Positions 7,601-12,125 of a stretch of 12,125 nt of DNA are shown here, piece by piece. Made by a program: the position numbers and the translations under genes. The notes below the pieces were generated by a model, which did not search any database, was not told the origin of the DNA, and saw only the letters and a list, made by a program, of their open reading frames with translations. This DNA comes from Archangium sp. GTDB lineage: Bacteria; Myxococcota; Myxococcia; Myxococcales; Myxococcaceae. Within the stretch, counting starts at the first letter, position 1; each line of letters begins with the position of its first letter. Location of the stretch: assembly GCA_016793585.1 (NCBI GenBank), contig JAEUJR010000646.1:1-12125 (forward strand). The letters run 5' to 3'.

Positions 7601-8264
7601 CCCCGAACGCGTACCAGTCGCACTTCGGCCCGATGGGGCCCGACGCCGCCTGCTCGGGCGCCATGTACGCAACGGTGCCGACGATGGCCTTGCCCTGCTC
7701 TTCGGTCAGACTCTTCGGCCCGCCCAGCTCGGCGACGAGCCCGAAGTCGAGAATGACGACGCGACCCTCCTTCGTCACCATCACGTTCGAGGGCTTGAGA
7801 TCGCGGTGCACCCGATCACGCGAGTGCAGAAACGAGACGCCCTCGGCCAGCTGCCGAAACGCCGACTTCACCTTCTCGAGCTCGAGGCGAACACTCGGAG
7901 GGCCCGCTGAGCGCACGGTCTTCGCGAGATCGGCGGTCGTTGCCGCGCCACCCAGCTGCGCGCTCGTCGGCCGTACCCAGGACAAGAAGTCGACCCCGTC
8001 GATGAGCTCGAGCGTGAAGAACCACGTGTCGCCGTCCGCCATCAGCTCGTAGAGAGAGACGAGGTTCGGGTGGCGAACGTCGTGGAGCGTGCGGAACTCG
8101 CGTTTGAGCCGCACGAGCGAGTCGGCGTCCTGGCCCTGAAGCACCTTCAGCGCGACGCGGCGATCTCCACGCTCACCGTCGATCGCCTCGTACACGACGC
8201 CCATGCCGCCGACGCCGAGCTCACGAACGATCTGGTACCGCGCGGTGCCCCGAAACGACTCCAC
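4659..8264 (-). CDS. Ser/Thr protein kinase fused to AAA-type ATPase and TPR-like region
   Basis: This 1201-residue protein starts at GTG 8264, six bases after the stop of the upstream activator gene, with GAGGAA just before it. Residues about 10-290 are a Hanks-type kinase with all key residues: the Gly loop GVGGMG (17-22), Lys40, Glu56, HRDLKPSN (153-160), DFG (173-175) and APE (202-204). A roughly 30-residue Ala/Ser-rich insert follows the hinge region (101-130). A AAA/STAND-like ATPase follows, with Walker A GPPGIGKT (331-338) and Walker B VLVDDAQW (451-458). From about 600 to the end are Ala/Leu-rich helical pairs typical of TPR-like regulatory repeats, as in MalT-type and myxobacterial kinase-ATPase proteins. 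No membrane segment is seen, so it is probably cytoplasmic. A likely role is a signal-gated kinase that phosphorylates the FHA activator encoded upstream (inference). Its 3' end overlaps the convergent gene by 23 bases. Confidence 0.95.
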   Translation of the reverse strand: MESFRGTARYQIVRELGVGGMGVVYEAIDGERGDRRVALKVLQGQDADSLVRLKREFRTLHDVRHPNLVSLYELMADGDTWFFTLELIDGVDFLSWVRPTSAQLGGAATTADLAKTVRSAGPPSVRLELEKVKSAFRQLAEGVSFLHSRDRVHRDLKPSNVMVTKEGRVVILDFGLVAELGGPKSLTEEQGKAIVGTVAYMAPEQAASGPIGPKCDWYAFGVMLFQALTGRLPFEGSPVDVMLDKQRRPAPSPRELNAGVPHELDELCSRLLKTQPGERPAGAEVLAALGAVAVPVAPAVTLLGRTDELNRLERAFDATKTTGPRVVRVQGPPGIGKTALLRVFAQRAEALGAVVLSGRCHERETVPFKAIDPLVDALTRYLGAMPQERVDAIRPRDAFLLAKMFPVLNRVPTFREAPVREVAEPIERRRRAVLALRELFERLGERVPLVVLVDDAQWGDADSVALMEALLRPPEPPTVFVVTSIRDDGPSLPVGTVPVELMNLGGLPTDAALEVAKLAGVEPARASALVNESGGNPQLLLQLLESAGEGEVTVDGLWRRKIARLDEAARAVLEVISISAGPIDGQLALEVANLHQNQADLIPQLENASLVRLLPDEKRLEAWHERLRATIASGVELARTRALHERLAKALESRANADLDAVSFHYSAAGFGDRAAEATIKAATRAREQLAFARAAGLYRRALELLPLDDQRRFELAVALADSLANAGQGKEAAEAYARAAKEPGATAAVVEELPRLSAEQLLVSGHVDEGLVAISGVLSRMNMTLAKTPSRAVGALLFRRVHLALRGLSFDERQAGDVGASMLRRIDACWSVSVGLGMIDTIRGASFQTRQLLLALDAGEPWRISRALAAEAAFVATEGKGTEKKARALIVRSRAICERVGDARLRGLLSFCEGLTRFLVGDFRETKARVAEAEASFREAGLEVSWEAASSRLFSIWSLFYLGEIAELTRRIPVLVREAQSRGDRYAVTSLTVGLANVSLLAAGEPDRARAAVSAAMAGWPSKSFHFQHYWAVLSEGLIGLYEDKPGPALDKLLSVWRDLERTMLMRIQNVRIEALSLKGRLALAAGRQQLAREALHQLSKERVGWARAQAMVLEALLLPSRAMTCLSEAIPLFDQHGMRLFAAAARLRLGTLQPPELGAANVRAARAWFETQDVKEPEAFARMLVPALPGQQLIAATGG

Positions 8265-8270
8265 GGTTCC

Positions 8271-9944
8271 TCAGTCCTTCTTGCGCGGCTTCGTCAGGCC
8301 ATAGGCGGTGAGGCGATTCACCAGCGTGCGCCGCGAGATGCCGAGCAGCTCGGCGGCCTTCGTCTGGTTGCCGCCCGTCTTCTCGAGCGCCTCGAGAACG
8401 ACGCGCTTCTCGGCCGCGTCGCGTTCGTCTTTGAGGTTGCTGCCCGTGAGCGGAACGGCGTCGGGCGCGTCGTGGCCGTCGATGGCGATCGCGTCAGGGG
8501 TGATCGGCGCGTCTCCGGCGAGCAGCAGGGCGCGCTCCATCACGTTCTTGAGCTCGCGAATGTTGCCGGGCCAGGGCCACGTCTTCAGCATCGCGATCGC
8601 TTCCGGTGTCAGCTCGGGCGTCGGCTTCTCTTCACGCTGCGCGGCCTCGGCGAGGAACTGACGCGCGAGCGGCTCGATCTCGCCCACGCGCTCACGCAGC
8701 GGAGGGATCGAAATCGAGATGCCATTGATGCGGTAGTACAGATCGCGACGGAACGCGCCGCGCTCGACCTCGGCCTCGAGATCACGATTGGTGGCGAAGA
8801 CGAAGCGCACGTCGATCGGCTCGGGAGCCGTGGCGCCGACGCGCATCACCTTTCGCTCTTCGAGCACGCGCAGCAGCTTGGCTTGCAGCGACTCGGGCAA
8901 CTCGCCCACCTCGTCCAGAAACACGGTGCCGGCCTTCGCGGTCTCGAGCAGCCCCAGCTTCTGCTTCACGGCGCCGGTGAACGAGCCCTTCTCGTGCCCG
9001 AACAGCTCGCTCTCGAGCAGCGACTCGGTGAGGGCCGCGCAGTTGAGCTTGAGGAACGGGCCCGAGCCGCGCTTCGAGCGCCGGTGAATCTCGCCAGCCA
9101 GCACCTCTTTGCCAGAGCCCGTCTCGCCGAGGAGCAGCACGTTGATCTGGCTCGGAGCCACCCGATCCATCAGGCGCGAGATCGACACCATCGCGTCGTC
9201 ACGCACGAGGAAGCCCGCGGTCGGTTGCGACGACGGCGCTGCGCATGCCGCGAGCAGCTGATCGGGGTCGGTGCCGTCGACGGGAGCGCTCGCCGCGCCT
9301 GCCCGTACCCTCGCCCCAGCGGCGACCAGCTTCGCCGAGAGCTTCTCCATCAGCTTCGTCGCGGCGTCGGTGTTGCGACCGGGTGACAGCACCTCGAACT
9401 GGCCGGGCCCGAAGGAGGCCACCGTGTCGTGCGGCGACAGCTCGGCCGAGAGCACCGACTGCGCGACACCGGGCGCTGCCTGCACCTGAAACCGCAGCAC
9501 GCCAAAGGGCGGCTTCGTCGCTCGAATCGTCTCGAGAAAGCGTGTGTGCGTGACGAGCGTCCACGGGTTGGTCGAGCCTGAGAGTTCGTCGGTCTGCAGC
9601 ACCGCGAGCGACGTGCCGAGCTCGATGGAATCACCCGGCAACACGTCGACGGACTCTCCTGAGCCCAGCTTGCGGCCTCGCACCGTGGTGCCGTTCGCGC
9701 TGCCGAGATCTTCGAGGCGTACGACGGCCCCCATGTGCAGCACGGCGTGGCGGCGAGAAGCTGCGGCGTCGTCGAGCTTGAGCGTGGCGTCGTCGCCGCG
9801 GCCCAGCACCACCTGCCCCGTCGCGGGCAAGGCGTGCGAAGACGAACCAGCTTCATTCACCACCACGAGCCGGTACCGACGCGCGCGGGTCGACGAGTCA
9901 GGCTTGTCCTGGAGGCGAACGGTTTCCTGCTGGGAAGACGCCAT
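8271..9944 (-). CDS. FHA / degenerate GGDEF-like / sigma54 AAA+ / Fis transcriptional activator
   Basis: This 557-residue protein starts at ATG 9944 with no clear Shine-Dalgarno sequence. An FHA domain spans about 24-117, with Gly48-Arg49, Ser63-Arg-Arg-His66 and Asn84-Gly85, so it should bind phosphothreonine. Residues about 127-235 look like a degenerate nucleotide-cyclase (GGDEF) fold: the strand-turn FGPGQFEVL (178-186) falls where GGDEF would be, followed by a helix and a strand-rich ending with DPDQLLAAC. The sigma54-interaction AAA+ domain spans about 250-480, with Walker A GETGSGKE (273-280), GSFTGA (320-325, Ser in place of the usual Ala), Walker B VFLDEV (341-346) and WPGNIREL (458-465). 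A Fis-type HTH lies at 515-548. It is thus a complete bacterial enhancer-binding protein, expected to drive sigma54 promoters. It lies six bases upstream of the kinase gene, so kinase phosphorylation sensed through FHA is a natural model (inference). Confidence 0.94.
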   Translation of the reverse strand: MASSQQETVRLQDKPDSSTRARRYRLVVVNEAGSSSHALPATGQVVLGRGDDATLKLDDAAASRRHAVLHMGAVVRLEDLGSANGTTVRGRKLGSGESVDVLPGDSIELGTSLAVLQTDELSGSTNPWTLVTHTRFLETIRATKPPFGVLRFQVQAAPGVAQSVLSAELSPHDTVASFGPGQFEVLSPGRNTDAATKLMEKLSAKLVAAGARVRAGAASAPVDGTDPDQLLAACAAPSSQPTAGFLVRDDAMVSISRLMDRVAPSQINVLLLGETGSGKEVLAGEIHRRSKRGSGPFLKLNCAALTESLLESELFGHEKGSFTGAVKQKLGLLETAKAGTVFLDEVGELPESLQAKLLRVLEERKVMRVGATAPEPIDVRFVFATNRDLEAEVERGAFRRDLYYRINGISISIPPLRERVGEIEPLARQFLAEAAQREEKPTPELTPEAIAMLKTWPWPGNIRELKNVMERALLLAGDAPITPDAIAIDGHDAPDAVPLTGSNLKDERDAAEKRVVLEALEKTGGNQTKAAELLGISRRTLVNRLTAYGLTKPRKKD

Positions 9945-9989
9945 CGAGCGCCGGAGTGTAGCCCGCAGCGAAGGGGCCCGCGGCCAGAA

Positions 9990-10220
9990 TCAGCCCCTGG
10001 GCAGCTTGAGCGCGCGCACCACGTAGAAGGCGCCGAACCCGCCCGCGATGAGCACGAAGATCAGGTTGTTCCCACCGAGGCCGTCGATGGCGCGAAGCCC
10101 GGCGATGCCGAAACACGCCGCAGCGAAGACGAGCAGCTTGATGCGCTCGGGAGCCGGGGCGAAGCGCGAGAACGCCCATGCGCCGATGAGAATGACGAAC
10201 GCCTTCCAGTCGATGGTCAC
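9990..10220 (-). CDS. Small membrane protein of unknown function
   Basis: This 76-residue protein starts at GTG 10220, which overlaps the stop of the upstream LPG-synthase-TM-like gene by four bases (GTGA). A GGAGAGGG site lies 7 bases before the start. Two clear hydrophobic segments (about 28-45 and 51-69) and a shorter one (about 6-20) suggest two or three membrane passes with Arg/Lys-rich ends. I do not recognise the family. The overlap suggests coupled production with the larger membrane protein, perhaps as a partner or accessory subunit (inference). Good start signals and no competing frame support it as a real gene. Confidence 0.75.
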   Translation of the reverse strand: MTIDWKAFVILIGAWAFSRFAPAPERIKLLVFAAACFGIAGLRAIDGLGGNNLIFVLIAGGFGAFYVVRALKLPRG

Positions 10221-11293
10221 GCTGCCGCCCTCTCCGCCTTGTCACCGTCCTGGTTCGACAGCTTGCCGGCGATGTCTTTGAACGAGCCCTGCGACAGGAA
10301 GAGGAAGATCATGCCGAAGAGGAGCTGCTGCAGGATCTGAATCACCCAGAGCACGTTCGCGTAGGCGATGCCGCTCGAGTTCACGACGTCTTTCGAGACG
10401 AACACCGAGAGGCCGAGCAGCACGAACGCCTGGAACGTGCCGGCGCTGCCCGGCGCCGCGGGGATCATCAGGCCGACGATCAGCACCGAGAGCGCGACGA
10501 AGCCCTGGAACACCGTCAGCGTCAGGGGCTCGCAGACGACGCCGGGCGCCACGTTCGAGCAATCGAAGGCCTTCGTGAGCAACGACATGCCGTAGCCGTT
10601 CGCCCCCCAGTACAACGACGTCCAGAACGTGAAGAGGGCGAAGTTCTTCGCGTCGGGCAGCTGCTTGAGCGCACTCACGAACCCGTCGACCACGTAGACG
10701 GCCCGCTCTGCGAGCCTGGGCGAGAACCGGCCGAGGATCGCACGCATCAGGCCGATCACCCGATCGTGCTGCCAGCGCGCGAGAATCAAGAACGCGAGGC
10801 CGCCTCCGAAGACGAGGAACATGACGTTCGAGCCGAGCGCGATGCGATCGATGTTCGGCGACTCGGTCGGCACGAAGAACAGCAGCACGCGCAGCATCGC
10901 CGCGATGATGATGCCGTCGACGATTCGCTCGAGCACGACGGTCGTCATGGCCGCGCTACGCCGAATGCCCGAGCGCTCGGCGATGAGGTACGGCCTCGCG
11001 AACTCCCCGAGCCGGAACGGCAGGATGATGAGCATCATGAAGCCGATGGCCGAGGCCTCGTTCAGCTTCTTGAAGGGCACGCGCTCGAGGCCCGAGAGCA
11101 GATTGCCCCAGCGCGCCGTTCGCGAGATGTGAATGACGGTCAACACCCCCAGGTACGCCACGAGCCACGCGTAGTTCGCGCTCTTGAGCGAGCCCAGCAT
11201 CTCGGGCCAGCGGGTGTCTTTGAACGTCAGGTAGAGGCACACGCCCGTGATGGCGAGGCTGACGATGAACTTGATCCACTTACCCCCTGACAC
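10217..11293 (-). CDS. LPG-synthase transmembrane / flippase-like family membrane protein
   Basis: This 358-residue protein has about eight hydrophobic segments and the signature motifs of the family also called UPF0104 or LPG_synthase_TM (the membrane half of MprF; related to AglD): LPFRLGEFARP (91-101), LERIVDG (121-127) and PAAPGSAGTFQ (278-288). It ends soon after the last membrane segment, with a charged tail and no aminoacyl-transfer domain. It is therefore expected to be a lipid or polyprenyl-linked substrate flippase or membrane glycolipid factor rather than a lysyl-PG synthase. Cys245 and Cys254 in a short loop could form an extracytoplasmic disulfide. The start is GTG 11293 with a poorly spaced GGAG, so the exact start is uncertain. 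It follows the PHP phosphatase gene by 45 bases and overlaps the small membrane protein gene. The neighbouring capsule-type phosphatase hints at an envelope polysaccharide role (inference). Confidence 0.9.
   Translation of the reverse strand: MSGGKWIKFIVSLAITGVCLYLTFKDTRWPEMLGSLKSANYAWLVAYLGVLTVIHISRTARWGNLLSGLERVPFKKLNEASAIGFMMLIILPFRLGEFARPYLIAERSGIRRSAAMTTVVLERIVDGIIIAAMLRVLLFFVPTESPNIDRIALGSNVMFLVFGGGLAFLILARWQHDRVIGLMRAILGRFSPRLAERAVYVVDGFVSALKQLPDAKNFALFTFWTSLYWGANGYGMSLLTKAFDCSNVAPGVVCEPLTLTVFQGFVALSVLIVGLMIPAAPGSAGTFQAFVLLGLSVFVSKDVVNSSGIAYANVLWVIQILQQLLFGMIFLFLSQGSFKDIAGKLSNQDGDKAERAAA
10228..10235 (-). promoter_or_regulatory. Ribosome binding site of the small membrane protein
   Basis: On the minus strand GGAGAGGG lies 7 bases before GTG 10220, inside the end of the upstream gene. 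It supports the non-ATG start and the four-base gene overlap. Confidence 0.6.
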
Positions 11294-11338
11294 GCTCCGA
11301 GTGGACGACCGTCGCGGCGTGTAGCACCCGCATGAACC

Positions 11339-12061
11339 TCAGGCTACCGGTAGCCCTTTCAGGATCAGCCCCGGGTTGTTTTCGGTCAGCTGCGAAAACG
11401 CTTTCGCGCCGACCTGCTTCTGCAGCGCCTTGAGGCTCTCGCTGACCCACTGCTCGGCTCCGACGGGAGAGTGAAGATCGGTCGCCGAGATCGCGTACAG
11501 CCCGTCATCGAGGAACTGCTTCGCGAGCTTCTGCGCCGACTTTCCGTAGCGGCCGACGAGGGAGCCGACGTCGAGTTGGAGCAGGGCTCCTGACTGAACG
11601 GCTTCGGCGGCCCGGCCCTTTCGTTCGAACTCGAGGCAGCGCTCGGGGTGCGCGATGACGGGCGTGACGCCTTTGAGCTTCATGCGGAAGACGACGTCGG
11701 TGAGCTGCGGGAGCGGTGACGTGTAGGGCGCTTCGACGAGCAGGTACTTGCCTGCGGTGCCGATGCGGCGCGACTCGGGCGTCGGCAGCTTCATCAGCAG
11801 CGACTCGTCGAGGAAGAAGTTCTCGGCGTTGACGTCGAGCGCGAGCGCGATTCCGGCGGACTTCAGCGCGACCTTCACCTCGTCGAGCCGCTGGAGCGCG
11901 ACGTCACGGTTCGCGTACTCGGGCCGGTTGTGGGGGCTGGGCGCAGCCGCAGTGAAGCCGAGCGCCACCAACGCCTTCGCCATCGCGAGCGTCTCGTCCA
12001 TCGTCTTGCACCCGTCGTCGACGTCGGGGAGCAGGTGCAGGTGGAGATCGACCATCGGCAT
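11339..12061 (-). CDS. PHP-domain CpsB/YwqE-type phosphatase
   Basis: From ATG 12061 this is a 240-residue protein, close to the usual length of about 250. It has the metal-binding pattern of the CpsB/CapC/YwqE PHP phosphatases: DLHLHLLPDVDDG (5-17, His7 and His9), SPH (42-44), NAE with Glu80, HPER (138-141), and TDLH with Asp195 and His197. In characterised members these residues hold Mn ions, and the enzyme removes phosphate from tyrosine residues of the BY-kinases that control capsule export. The start is uncertain: ATG 12055 gives a product beginning MVDLHLH, which matches family N-termini better, while a TTG at 12100 would add 13 residues and run into the divergent Trm112 gene. There is no clear Shine-Dalgarno sequence for any of them. 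It heads the minus-strand gene group, and no BY-kinase gene is in the window. Confidence 0.9.
   Translation of the reverse strand: MPMVDLHLHLLPDVDDGCKTMDETLAMAKALVALGFTAAAPSPHNRPEYANRDVALQRLDEVKVALKSAGIALALDVNAENFFLDESLLMKLPTPESRRIGTAGKYLLVEAPYTSPLPQLTDVVFRMKLKGVTPVIAHPERCLEFERKGRAAEAVQSGALLQLDVGSLVGRYGKSAQKLAKQFLDDGLYAISATDLHSPVGAEQWVSESLKALQKQVGAKAFSQLTENNPGLILKGLPVA
11342..11355. repeat. 14-bp perfect palindrome at the phosphatase gene 3' end
   Basis: GGCTACCGGTAGCC is perfectly self-complementary and ends at the phosphatase stop codon. As RNA it could only form a 5-bp stem with loop CCGG, and no T-tract follows on either strand, so terminator function is doubtful. It may be chance or a protein-binding site. 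Confidence 0.4.
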
Positions 12062-12070
12062 GCCCGCGAT

Positions 12071-12080
12071 GCTATACCAC
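12071..12080. promoter_or_regulatory. Candidate bidirectional -10 element between divergent genes
   Basis: GCTATACCAC reads TATACC rightward (12073-12078) and TATAGC leftward (12076-12071), so one symmetrical core could act as the -10 box for both genes. Rightward initiation about 7 bases downstream would fall on the Trm112 ATG at 12085. Leftward initiation would fall at about 12064, next to the phosphatase ATG at 12061. A partial -35 match (TCGACC at 12048-12053, spacer 19) exists rightward only. It is the most AT-rich spot in this GC-rich stretch. Confidence 0.35.
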
Positions 12081-12084
12081 GCCC

Positions 12085-12125
12085 ATGGCGCTCGATCCAA
12101 AGCTCCTCGACATCCTCGCGTGCCC
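12085..12125 (+). CDS. Trm112-family protein, 3'-truncated
   Basis: The last 41 bases encode MALDPKLLDILAC followed by the first two bases of a Pro codon. This matches the typical N-terminus of short bacterial Trm112/YcaR-type (formerly UPF0434) proteins, about 60 residues long, where the Cys-Pro begins a zinc-binding or zinc-ribbon-like motif. In eukaryotes and archaea Trm112 activates methyltransferases acting on tRNA, rRNA and release factors; bacterial members are less defined. No Shine-Dalgarno sequence is seen and the ATG sits about 7 bases after a TATA-type element, so a leaderless message is possible. It diverges from the phosphatase gene with only 23 bases between the two ATGs. The short match is quite characteristic, but rests on 13 residues. 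Confidence 0.75.
   Translation, partial: MALDPKLLDILAC

Noticed and set aside
8070..9386. Plus-strand open frame opposite the FHA activator and the kinase start
   Set aside because: It runs across two convincing minus-strand genes with complete domain motifs and shows only shadow composition.
1..12125. High frequency of TCGA and CTCGAG words across the window
   Set aside because: By eye this follows from frequent Leu-Glu and Val-Glu pairs with CTC, GTC and GAG codons; no spaced or clustered array suggests a functional site.

Overview
The window reads as chromosomal DNA from a high-GC deltaproteobacterial-type organism, most likely a myxobacterium (Myxococcota). Support comes from two FHA-domain AAA+ transcriptional regulators, a very long Ser/Thr kinase with ATPase and TPR-like regions, a TIGR02996-type leucine-rich protein, strong G/C-ending codon use and several GTG starts. 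This assignment is by gene content only. Coding density is very high: no gap between genes exceeds about 90 bases, and I see no tRNA, rRNA, CRISPR array, insertion sequence or phage gene.

Left arm (2-4681, plus strand). An FHA/AAA+/Fis regulator is cut by the left edge. It is followed by a four-gene group: a 78-residue ubiquitin-like candidate, a small E1/ThiF-like adenylating enzyme (191 aa), a TIGR02996/leucine-rich protein whose ATG overlaps the E1 stop codon (TGATG), and a 489-residue protein with a papain-like or C39-like Cys/His signature. A strong 15-bp hairpin lies between the ubiquitin-like and E1 genes. I read this as a compact ubiquitin-like modification cassette with no E2 or JAB gene visible. 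It is the most interesting part of the window.

Right arm (4659-12061, minus strand, read right to left). A PHP-type (CpsB/YwqE-like) phosphatase, a membrane protein of the LPG-synthase-TM/flippase-like family, a small membrane protein, a complete FHA/degenerate-GGDEF-like/sigma54-AAA+/Fis activator, and a 1201-residue kinase/AAA/TPR protein are packed like an operon (gaps of 45, -4, 45 and 6 bases). The last two form a plausible kinase and phosphothreonine-reader pair. The kinase gene converges on the left arm and overlaps the Cys/His protein gene tail to tail by 23 bases.

Right edge. A divergent Trm112-family gene starts at 12085 and is cut by the window end. The short space between it and the phosphatase gene holds a symmetrical TATA-type element that could serve both directions.
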